Below the pieces are notes generated by a model that had not been told where the DNA came from, searched no databases, and was given only the letters and a program-made list of their open reading frames with translations. Source: Methanomassiliicoccus sp. (GTDB taxonomy: Archaea; Thermoplasmatota; Thermoplasmata; Methanomassiliicoccales; Methanomassiliicoccaceae). Taken from it: DNA of 64,000 nt. Below, piece by piece: positions 32,824-39,003 of this stretch. The stretch spans positions 1 through 64,000 of the forward strand of contig JAWQJJ010000005.1 of assembly GCA_033485155.1 (NCBI GenBank), written 5' to 3'. A program made the translations under genes and the position numbers. Position 1 is the stretch's first letter. Each line of letters starts with the position of its first letter.

Positions 32824-33464
32824 ATGCCAAACCTCGTACAGTCGGAGTATATTCTAGACCTCTGTCGAATGTTAAGGTGTAGGTAGATCTGAGTAACTTC
32901 GATGGATGCGTGACCAAGGTTATTCTTCACCACTTCTAAGGGAATCCCTTTATCTAGCTGCCAGGTCGCGCATGTATGCCGTAGCATGTGAGTATTCATT
33001 GAAAGACCTGCACGAGGAGCTATCACTTCGGTGACATGACGTTGGAGGGTTCTCTTCGAGCACTTGAAGAGTTTATTATCAGGCTTCAGCTTCTCTTCGG
33101 CAATGTAACATTGTATCAGGGCGATGGTCGAAACGTCGATCGGAGCATACCTGTCCTTCGAGAACTTTCCTTGCCGCACGAACACCGAGCGTTGATTTGG
33201 GTCAATGTCCTTAACAAGTACGTTCGTGGCTTCATTTACCCGGAGTCCGGCGTAGAGCATTATCCGACAAGCGATAAGGTCCTCGATGTCATCGACCGCT
33301 AAGAGGAACCTATCCTGTTCGTCGTATGTGAGAATCTTCGGGAGGACTAGACCGCCCCGGACCCGTTCGCCTTCCTCTTCCTCCTCTTCCTTTAGATCCT
33401 CTCTAAGCTCTTCGTCCTCCTCGGAATTTGTCACCTTTGTTTTTTCGAGGGGGTTTTCGAGCAT
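32820..33464 (-). CDS. Second tyrosine recombinase, core-binding domain replaced
   Basis: 214 residues. The catalytic domain is complete: LYAGLRVNEATNVLVKDID (Arg), FVRQGKFSKDRYAPID (Lys), NTHMLRHTCATWQLDKG (HxxR), NNLGHASIEVTQIYLHL (His, Tyr). In place of the SAM-like core-binding domain there are about 40 highly acidic residues (EEDEELREDLKEEEEEEGER). It sits in the middle of the element, cotranscribed with small membrane proteins. Such truncated catalytic-domain recombinases could resolve dimers, invert a segment or act as an excision partner. No inverted repeat that would mark an invertible segment was found around it. Confidence 0.88.
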   Translation of the reverse strand: MLENPLEKTKVTNSEEDEELREDLKEEEEEEGERVRGGLVLPKILTYDEQDRFLLAVDDIEDLIACRIMLYAGLRVNEATNVLVKDIDPNQRSVFVRQGKFSKDRYAPIDVSTIALIQCYIAEEKLKPDNKLFKCSKRTLQRHVTEVIAPRAGLSMNTHMLRHTCATWQLDKGIPLEVVKNNLGHASIEVTQIYLHLNIRQRSRIYSDCTRFGI

Positions 33465-33529
33465 CTAGACCCCCCTAAACGAGCCCTTTTCCTCGTTTTC
33501 TTGCATCTTATTTGAAATTGTGTGAAAGC

Positions 33530-33697
33530 TCACGATATCACCGCCCTATGATTTCTCCATGAGAGTCCGAGGTTCGCAAGCGCGAAAACAGTCCAAGCGG
33601 TCCAACCGAAAGGGGTTAGATAGACCGCTACTAGAATGGAAAGAATAGCTCCGGTCATCATTGAGAGTTCGAAGCCCCTCCAACGATGCGGAGTCAT
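33530..33697 (-). CDS. 55-residue two-helix membrane protein
   Basis: Starts MTPHRWRGFELSMMTGAILS at 33697, nine bases after the preceding gene ends; the longer frame upstream would overlap that gene. Two membrane helices and a basic end (SWRNHRAVIS). Unknown. Confidence 0.55.
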   Translation of the reverse strand: MTPHRWRGFELSMMTGAILSILVAVYLTPFGWTAWTVFALANLGLSWRNHRAVIS

Positions 33698-33705
33698 GAA
33701 GTCGC

Positions 33706-33888
33706 CTAAAGTGTGTCGGATGCTACCGCCTCCTTCTTCTTTTCGTTCGCGCCACGGTATCCCTGGCATGATTCCCTGGTGTATCTTCTAACCGCAGGAG
33801 GGGCAGAGTATGAAAAACACCAACACCCTTTGATGTCTTTGCATGGTCCGTCTGGACCTGTAAAGCAAATAGACTTTTTTGAGGGCAT
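33706..33888 (-). CDS. 60-residue cysteine-containing protein
   Basis: Begins MPSKKSICFTGPDGPCKDIK and continues with CWCF and a later Cys; aaggtg lies about six bases before the ATG. The five cysteines in the first 45 residues suggest a small metal-binding fold. Unknown function. Confidence 0.5.
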   Translation of the reverse strand: MPSKKSICFTGPDGPCKDIKGCWCFSYSAPPAVRRYTRESCQGYRGANEKKKEAVASDTL

Positions 33889-33922
33889 ATTTACACCTTC
33901 TTGGGTAGTTGAGGACGGTTGG

Positions 33923-34219
33923 TCATTCGGACCGCCTCACGTCATAGTATGGGCCAATGTCCCGCACGACCGATCCGTACCACACATTTCCGAAGTAGTA
34001 ATCCCTGATGCGGCCATGACCAGACCATCTAGTTCTTAGCTTCTCCTTGGGAACTTCCTTGAGGCCTCGGGACTTTCTAATCTCATTACCCTTCGTGAAG
34101 GTATATTCCTCTGCATCGATCGCGCTTTCGAACTTTTCATCTACATCGACCCAGGGCAATCTTGGGCGATACCAATCAACGAATTTTGACGCCTTACTAT
34201 CAGAAGGATGAGAGGTCAC
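33923..34219 (-). CDS. Small soluble protein, unknown
   Basis: 98 residues, charged, with many aromatic residues (WYRPRLPWVDVDEKFESA; YYFGNVWYGSVVRDIGPYY). Overlaps the upstream gene by four bases. No signal or membrane segment. Confidence 0.6.
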   Translation of the reverse strand: MTSHPSDSKASKFVDWYRPRLPWVDVDEKFESAIDAEEYTFTKGNEIRKSRGLKEVPKEKLRTRWSGHGRIRDYYFGNVWYGSVVRDIGPYYDVRRSE

Positions 34220-34590
34220 GGAAACTCCCCCCTAAGCATTCTCTGGAGGTCAGCGTTCATTTCATCAGCGAACATCTGGCTACGAGTCTCGCTGCGTTCC
34301 CAATAAAATTGGAGCGCGTGTTGCCAACTCAGGTCGTGATAACGCTCAGCGGCCTCATCGTCCCCATAGATGTAGAGATCGTATTCGATGCACCGCGATT
34401 CATCGAACCAAAAGTGATCCTTGCAAAGGAAGAGCGCTAATTGGTTAGCTTCGTTCTCATCTCTGGCCCAGAAGTCCTGACAGTCTCCATCCGAGAACAT
34501 GACCTCATAATGTCCAGGCATTTCGAGAAGATGAGGCCAACGCTCGAGCTTAGTTGTGATGATGCCCATCGCCTCCTTTTTTGTTACCAT
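34216..34590 (-). CDS. Acidic soluble protein, unknown
   Basis: 124 residues from ATG 34590 (MVTKKEAMGIITTKLERWPH); a start at 34638 would overlap the upstream gene. Mixed alpha/beta, rich in Trp, Phe and acidic residues (FWARDENEANQLALFLCKD). No known motif. Confidence 0.6.
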   Translation of the reverse strand: MVTKKEAMGIITTKLERWPHLLEMPGHYEVMFSDGDCQDFWARDENEANQLALFLCKDHFWFDESRCIEYDLYIYGDDEAAERYHDLSWQHALQFYWERSETRSQMFADEMNADLQRMLRGEFP

Positions 34591-34607
34591 CCTATCATAA
34601 CTAGGAC

Positions 34608-34940
34608 TCAATCGGACCACTCCTTTACATCCCAACATTCCAGGGGCTTCATCATCCCAGAGTCATCTTCATCGAAGCCAGGATATGCTGGAGTCGAAAT
34701 GCCTGGGTTCTCAGCCGTACAGACTAGATCATCCTCACACCAATGCTGACAGGTCGCACATTTACGGCCTTTCCTCCAACTTTGGTCCAGATCAGGAAGA
34801 AGAAGTCTGAATGCGCTGGCTAGGATTGGGTCGCTCCTATCGGCTCTAACCCATCTGGCGATTGTCCATTCCGTATCACAAGCCAGCATTACCGAGTTGA
34901 GCTGCTTACTTAACATCCTTCTCCCGGTTTTAGGACACAT
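34608..34940 (-). CDS. Cysteine-rich zinc-finger-like protein
   Basis: About 110 residues from ATG 34940 (MCPKTGRRMLSKQLNSVMLA). Contains CATCQHWCEDDLVCTA and a later ECWD, giving six cysteines and a His in the C-terminal half, a likely zinc site. The start is placed inside the end of the upstream winged-helix gene. Confidence 0.6.
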   Translation of the reverse strand: MCPKTGRRMLSKQLNSVMLACDTEWTIARWVRADRSDPILASAFRLLLPDLDQSWRKGRKCATCQHWCEDDLVCTAENPGISTPAYPGFDEDDSGMMKPLECWDVKEWSD

Positions 34941-35337
34941 ATGCATCGGCCCCCATGGTCTGCACTTGAGGAACATTGTCCTTGGTCATGTTCTCGGCAC
35001 GAGCCTTCATGTGCTCCAGTTCCGCGCCCCAGATCTTCTTGAAGGCAATCGCCAACTCACGGCCTTCTGGCGTCAGCTGATAGCACATTATCTTTGATCG
35101 CTGGCATGATCTCTTTTGAACGGGCCAGTCGGATATATTAGCTCTGAATTTTTCGAGAAGCCCGGATGCTTCAAGCAAGGTAAGTGATTTGTATAAGTTT
35201 GACCCGTTTTTGATGCCCAGGCCATTACAGATGCCCCGGACGCATGTCGCGAATGGCATCAAGTACCTGTCGGATATGCGGAAATCCGAAAGGTACATTA
35301 GCGCCATGATGCCCGTTTCCGATAGGTAGGGTATCAT
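34930..35337 (-). CDS. Winged-helix DNA-binding protein
   Basis: 135 residues. The segment NGSNLYKSLTLLEASGLLEK, followed by a basic wing (RSCQRSKIMCYQLTPEGREL), has the pattern of MarR/PadR-type winged helices. The start overlaps the stop of the upstream gene (ATGA). Probably a regulator of the element's lytic or early genes; the target is unknown. Confidence 0.7.
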   Translation of the reverse strand: MIPYLSETGIMALMYLSDFRISDRYLMPFATCVRGICNGLGIKNGSNLYKSLTLLEASGLLEKFRANISDWPVQKRSCQRSKIMCYQLTPEGRELAIAFKKIWGAELEHMKARAENMTKDNVPQVQTMGADAYVS

Positions 35338-35579
35338 CTCTTGCTACCTCCTCCATGGCGATCCTTCCAGACCTCCGGGTGGCGCTCGTAGTAGTGTTCG
35401 ATCTCAGGAGCGCGCGGCATCTTACCATACTTTGCGCGGAAAGCGTTCTGGAAGCCGTCGTAGGTCGGCGCCGAGTAAGGGTCCGTCCTCTTAGCATCTA
35501 TGGCCCTCTCGGCGATGTCTACCACCTTAACCGGGCGGTTCTTCGGTGAGGGATTCAAGAATTGGTCGAGATTACTCAT
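35334..35579 (-). CDS. Small basic protein, unknown
   Basis: 81 residues, MSNLDQFLNPSPKNRPVKVV to KDRHGGGSKR, containing FQNAFRAKYGKMPRAPEIEH. Highly charged; overlaps both neighbours by four bases. A DNA- or protein-binding accessory is possible but unproven. Confidence 0.65.
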   Translation of the reverse strand: MSNLDQFLNPSPKNRPVKVVDIAERAIDAKRTDPYSAPTYDGFQNAFRAKYGKMPRAPEIEHYYERHPEVWKDRHGGGSKR

Positions 35580-35887
35580 GCCGACCCCTTCCTTTCCTTA
35601 TCCATGCGGTCTTTTACTCGGGCAAGGAGTATCGTTAGCGGTGTGCTTCCTGCGAGCACAAGAAAGATTGATGCTACTGAGAGTCCAGCCTTCGATATCC
35701 CTGCTAATGGGTTTTCATCGGTCCAGAAAGGTGCGAAAGCAAGGATTATAACGCCGAATAAGCCTAGCATGAAGATAACCATCGAGTAGACATAGATCAC
35801 TGGCCAAGTGACCAGGATTCGATGGTAGGCCTCATCATCCCTGATGGCCCAGGCGATCAGGTCCTCCCGGGAGGTCTTGAACTTCAT
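35576..35887 (-). CDS. Two-helix membrane protein
   Basis: 103 residues: membrane helices at about 28-52 (VIYVYSMVIFMLGLFGVIIL) and 64-84, with a basic C-terminal end (RVKDRMDKERKGSA). Overlaps the 52-residue gene before it and the basic protein gene after it. Confidence 0.7.
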   Translation of the reverse strand: MKFKTSREDLIAWAIRDDEAYHRILVTWPVIYVYSMVIFMLGLFGVIILAFAPFWTDENPLAGISKAGLSVASIFLVLAGSTPLTILLARVKDRMDKERKGSA

Positions 35888-36045
35888 CAGATCACCCCGG
35901 CGATCATGAAAAAGCCGATCGACATCATGGTGATGGCCAGGACCATCAGGCTTACGCGCGCCCAGAAGGTCTTCGGAGTTAGGGCCTTGCCCCTAAGCGA
36001 GTATGGACGTTGGACCTTCCTGTAGGGATTGATCCTCTCATTCAT
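35887..36045 (-). CDS. 52-residue single-helix membrane protein
   Basis: Reads MNERINPYRKVQRPYSLRGK, then a helix VSLMVLAITMMSIGFFMIAG. ATGA overlaps on both sides show it is part of the same tightly packed operon. A basic cytoplasmic start followed by one helix is all that can be seen. Confidence 0.6.
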   Translation of the reverse strand: MNERINPYRKVQRPYSLRGKALTPKTFWARVSLMVLAITMMSIGFFMIAGVI

Positions 36046-36296
36046 CAGAATCCCTCGAGGAACTGCTGGCCCTGCGGATTCAGGACGACATGCCCGGCTT
36101 GATCGACCACGACGCGGTTTCCGGAGATTTCAAGCTCCATCTTTGCGCGGAGAGGAAGGAAACCTCTTACCATCCGGACGTTGCGACGGTAACGCTTGAC
36201 CCAGATCAAGCGGTTCGGCGACTTCAGGCACTCCTTGATGATAACGCCCTTATGCTGCTCGGTCATGTACTTCGGGTTCGGTATTCTGGGGCTCAT
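36045..36296 (-). CDS. Small basic protein, unknown
   Basis: 83 residues from ATG 36296, which overlaps the upstream stop as ATGA; a longer frame to 36416 would run through that gene and is unlikely. Basic N-terminal half (RLIWVKRYRRNVRMVRGFLP) and a beta-type C-terminus. Could bind nucleic acid. Confidence 0.6.
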   Translation of the reverse strand: MSPRIPNPKYMTEQHKGVIIKECLKSPNRLIWVKRYRRNVRMVRGFLPLRAKMELEISGNRVVVDQAGHVVLNPQGQQFLEGF

Positions 36297-36610
36297 TCCG
36301 CGAACACCTCCGGGAAGTAGACGACGCGGCCATGAACGACCTCGGCCGGGACCTGGAGTTCTTGGAGGTGAAGCATCGTCTCCATGCGAACGTAGGTCAG
36401 GTCCTCGCCAATACACAGGCCGAGCTCATCTATGATCTCATCAAGATGTATGTTCCTAGGCTCAACGCGAAGGCGATTCCAGACCGCTCTCAGGACGTTC
36501 TCGCGTGTCGGCTGAAGCATCTCGACCGCTGTGTTCTTCCAGTTGTTATTACTGAGGATTTTTGCTCTCTTCCCACACCACAATTCTTGCTTTCGCTCGC
36601 ATGTCGGCAT
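36293..36610 (-). CDS. Helix-turn-helix-like small protein
   Basis: 105 residues beginning MPTCERKQELWCGKRAKILS, with aggtga before the ATG. The middle (TRENVLRAVWNRLRVEPRNI, then LDEIIDELGL) and the end (AEVVHGRVVYFPE) resemble a winged helix-turn-helix. Moderately confident of the fold, not of a function. Confidence 0.6.
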   Translation of the reverse strand: MPTCERKQELWCGKRAKILSNNNWKNTAVEMLQPTRENVLRAVWNRLRVEPRNIHLDEIIDELGLCIGEDLTYVRMETMLHLQELQVPAEVVHGRVVYFPEVFAE

Positions 36611-36614
36611 TTTA

Positions 36615-36854
36615 TCACCTGATCTTTGGGTTTATAAAAGTGCCCTGCCAGACCTCTCCATTCTGTATATACTGGGAGCGCAGGAGTTCATTCAACAGTA
36701 TCTCTGCAGCCTGTGGTTCTTTCGTTTTTAGCTTCTCAAACCACAATTGCCAGACTTTTCTCTGTCCCTGATCTCTTGATACTTTCCAATCTTTGAACTT
36801 TAAGCACCGCTGATACCATTCATTTTCGAATGCGCGGCGACTAACATCAGCCAT
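36615..36854 (-). CDS. Small basic helical protein
   Basis: 79 residues, MADVSRRAFENEWYQRCLKF onward, rich in Lys/Arg/Trp and predicted helical throughout. Starts eight bases inside the preceding gene's end. Unknown. Confidence 0.6.
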   Translation of the reverse strand: MADVSRRAFENEWYQRCLKFKDWKVSRDQGQRKVWQLWFEKLKTKEPQAAEILLNELLRSQYIQNGEVWQGTFINPKIR

Positions 36855-37305
36855 CGATTGTCCTCCCCACCCTCGTTTGGCTAACTGCCGTCAGAAGCTT
36901 CTTCGCGAAGTCTGACTTTTTTGGATCCTCGCTTTCAACTTGTCTCTCAAAAAGAGCTTTCAATCCAGGGCTTTCGCGAACACGCTGGATGACAAAAGGT
37001 TGAATTTTAACTTCGCCTCCATGGAATTGATCCTCATCAAGATCCATTAGGCCAGTGACCAATTCTTCCATGGTGCCCAATGTTGCAAAATTTATCTGTG
37101 GGATAACATCCAGCTTTGCGAGCTTTGAATCCTTTACAGCCTTTCTGAACTTTGCAGCGGCAACAGGACCTTCGCGTTCATCGATCTCCCTTGCTGTTAG
37201 TATCTCATCTTCATTGAGACCTTTATCAGCCGCGTTCGGTCTTGGTCCATCATCTTCCTGCTGATGGATATCCCTTATCAGATCCTCATAAGCAGTATAG
37301 GCCAT
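36847..37305 (-). CDS. Acidic soluble protein, unknown
   Basis: 152 residues from ATG 37305, overlapping the upstream stop (ATGA). Acidic first half (HQQEDDGPRPNAADKGLNED), helical C-terminal half ending TAVSQTRVGRTIDG. No motif recognised. Confidence 0.65.
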   Translation of the reverse strand: MAYTAYEDLIRDIHQQEDDGPRPNAADKGLNEDEILTAREIDEREGPVAAAKFRKAVKDSKLAKLDVIPQINFATLGTMEELVTGLMDLDEDQFHGGEVKIQPFVIQRVRESPGLKALFERQVESEDPKKSDFAKKLLTAVSQTRVGRTIDG

Positions 37306-37673
37306 CAAAGATCACCATCTACGATCTGTGACCTCTCTCGGCCGGCGGCGCGCGTTTGAACGCTGTAATCGGGTTCCTCTACCTCGATCGCATTTTCTGG
37401 AACTCCCTTGAGCTTACGGACCCTTGAATATGCTTCATCAGAAAGCCTATAGCCGAACTTATTGACCTTTCTAATATAACCGCAATCCTCGAGGATCCTG
37501 CGCTTATTGCGATGCGTCCTCGGATCTTCCAAGTAGAATGGTCTGCTCCGGAGCATCTTTTGCATGTCCGACCAACTGAAGGATCCATGCTCACTCTCCA
37601 AGGCAAGATCTGCGAGGCCTCTAAGGAGCTCATCGATATCCGCTTCCCTTCGTTTCACGTCGAACTCGTTCAT
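37305..37673 (-). CDS. Small DNA-binding-like protein, first after the repeat region
   Basis: 122 residues. The centre, MLRSRPFYLEDPRTHRNKRR, then ILEDCGYIRKVNKFGYRLSD, has the look of a winged helix (recognition helix plus hairpin wing). gggtgg lies before the ATG. It is the first gene downstream of the inverted-repeat region at 37683-37978, so it may be the initiator or autoregulator of that site. This is inference. Confidence 0.6.
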   Translation of the reverse strand: MNEFDVKRREADIDELLRGLADLALESEHGSFSWSDMQKMLRSRPFYLEDPRTHRNKRRILEDCGYIRKVNKFGYRLSDEAYSRVRKLKGVPENAIEVEEPDYSVQTRAAGRERSQIVDGDL

Positions 37674-37682
37674 ATTCCACCC

Positions 37683-37978
37683 TTGTGTGTTGTGTTGTGT
37701 TGTGTTGTGTTGTGCTGTGTGCCTCCTTTTGCGAGGCTGTGCCTTGCCAGCGAGCGCTAATTTGTAGAGCTTGCTATGCTAGCGCTACCGCTAGTGCACC
37801 GTTGTCGCGACGCAAGCAGCGAGGGGGTAAATTAGGGGGAGATGACGGACACAAAAAATGGTCCATCAAAATACCTAAAATACATACTGGCTATCCTCAA
37901 ACTGCTCTTGTCTTCAGTACCAATCTCTACAGGGTCTTCCTTTAGAGAGAGGCACACAACAACACAACACAACACATA
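37683..37978. repeat. Inverted pentamer-repeat region, origin candidate
   Basis: A GTTGT/TGTGT pentamer array (37683-37722, about seven units) faces its complement (ACAAC units, 37952-37978) about 230 bases away. Between them are a perfect palindrome, CTAGCG-CTAC-CGCTAG at 37779-37794, a second around TCGCGA near 37805, and a G-rich/AT-rich run. Iterons plus palindromes in the one gap in front of the early operon is how many plasmid and viral origins look. The right array also lies within a possible gene at 37832-38170. Confidence 0.5.
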
Positions 37979-38170
37979 GAGACATCTTGTGTACGTGTTT
38001 CCTATCTGGATGGCCATTTTGCCGAAAGTGCCACCCGAACGTTCGTAAAAATGAGTTGGGAATGAACCCTTCTCATTCTTTTCCTCTTGTGAATCGAGGA
38101 GTGTTAGGTAATGCCTCTTTTCGAGGTATTCTTGATAAAGGATATCAGCCCGGACGAAGGGAGAGATCAC
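37832..38170 (-). CDS. Doubtful small gene overlapping the repeat region
   Basis: 112 residues from a GTG that overlaps the upstream stop (GTGA), the same coupling used throughout this operon; the first 60 residues (MISPFVRADILYQEYLEKRH onward) look plausible. The rest translates the pentamer array into a Cys/Val run and seems non-coding. Either a short real gene with a degraded end or a chance frame. Confidence 0.35.
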   Translation of the reverse strand: MISPFVRADILYQEYLEKRHYLTLLDSQEEKNEKGSFPTHFYERSGGTFGKMAIQIGNTYTRCLYVLCCVVVCLSLKEDPVEIGTEDKSSLRIASMYFRYFDGPFFVSVISP

Positions 38171-38655
38171 TTTGAGATCCTCCCAATCGTCCTAGTCCCC
38201 TTCAAGTATGAGATGAAGCAACTTATCCGGTACCTGGTAAGCTCCAATGCCGCCTTCGCCAGTTCTTTCATCTGGAGTTCCATTCCAGGAGATGCCCAGC
38301 CCCTCCAGCATTGCGGCTCATAATAGCATTTGCGACTATAGGGAGGGACTACCGCCGCATAACATGGGCACTCAGCTATCAGATCGCCAGGCCTTGGTTT
38401 TAAGGCATTCCTTGCAACTAGCGGGCAATACTCAAATTTAGTAGGGTGTGAAGGGATCGAGGTGCTCTTATTCCTGTAGGATAACGGAATATCCTCGATC
38501 CCAGCACAGTTAGATACGTCAACGATCGCTACTTTAAGTTGAGCGAACTTTTCCAACTCTGAAGCGAACGGATGAGAGGAAGGAGAGCCGGGGTCGGTGG
38601 CTGTGGGCCTTCCGGGGGGAAGTTGATCTCCCAGCTCTCCATTGTTCAGAAGCAT
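38167..38655 (-). CDS. Cysteine-containing soluble protein, unknown
   Basis: 162 residues, starting at ATG 38655 right after a G-run (ggggggATG) and overlapping the upstream gene's end by ten bases. Contains a cluster CPCYAAVVPPYSRKCYYEPQ plus a following Cys, and a helical C-terminus. No family recognised. Confidence 0.55.
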   Translation of the reverse strand: MLLNNGELGDQLPPGRPTATDPGSPSSHPFASELEKFAQLKVAIVDVSNCAGIEDIPLSYRNKSTSIPSHPTKFEYCPLVARNALKPRPGDLIAECPCYAAVVPPYSRKCYYEPQCWRGWASPGMELQMKELAKAALELTRYRISCFISYLKGTRTIGRISK

Positions 38656-38894
38656 CCCCCCGTATTGACGGCAGCAAGACGGGCAAGCCTTGCTACCGCC
38701 TGAGGGGTTTTGGGGATTTCTTGTGTAAATGGTTTCACTAAAAGATCATCGTAATCGCTTTGGAACACGTAGCCGCATCCGAGGCAGGACGATGACTCCG
38801 ACAGGAAGACGATCCTATTAAGATCGCACATCACGCCGGGATGCAGGGCGCAAGGCACAAGGAGTTCACGGCCGCGCCGGCGGAGGACCACCAT
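38646..38894 (-). CDS. Small zinc-ribbon-like protein, right-end gene of the element
   Basis: 82 residues: MVVLRRRGRELLVPCALHPG with Cys/His, then MCDLN, and SSCLGCGYVF; the pattern suggests a zinc ribbon. It is the rightmost gene of the element, 74 bases from the right repeat, and leads the long minus-strand operon. Confidence 0.6.
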   Translation of the reverse strand: MVVLRRRGRELLVPCALHPGVMCDLNRIVFLSESSSCLGCGYVFQSDYDDLLVKPFTQEIPKTPQAVARLARLAAVNTGGCF

Positions 38895-38968
38895 CAGCGG
38901 GACCCCCGAACCAAGATTCCTAGATTGGAATTGTACCTGTCCAGCTCAGCCAGATATGACGAATGGCT

Positions 38969-38989
38969 AAAGACTTATTAACCGACCTG
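38969..38989 (+). repeat. Right attachment-site repeat (attR) and tgtA promoter
   Basis: Matches 13379-13399 at 18 of 21 bases: AAAGACTT, then a variable triplet core, then AACCGAC and a TG end. It contains the TATA-like box of tgtA, whose ATG at 39004 is about 25-30 bases downstream, so the tgtA mRNA would be nearly leaderless. The element therefore ends inside the promoter and supplies or restores it. Confidence 0.65.
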
Positions 38990-39003
38990 CCATCCCTTGG
39001 AAC

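Larger units (their letters stand above)
13379..38989. mobile_element. Integrated element (candidate provirus), about 25.6 kb
   Basis: Bounded by an imperfect 21-base direct repeat (13379-13399 and 38969-38989, 18 matches). Contains a complete tyrosine integrase beside the left end, a second recombinase at 32820, divergent AbrB-like regulators, a P-loop ATPase, about ten membrane or surface proteins in one plus-strand operon, three surface-active enzymes and a train of tiny overlapping genes. Base composition looks more AT-rich and codon use less G/C-ending than in the flanking pth2, tgtA and str genes, most clearly in the minus-strand parts. No relaxase, terminase, portal, tail or known capsid protein is seen. 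The structural gene set suggests an enveloped virus. Confidence 0.8.

Noticed and set aside
33706-34039. Plus-strand frame opposite two small minus-strand genes
   Set aside because: No ribosome-binding site; the minus-strand frames fit the packed operon by start position and spacing.
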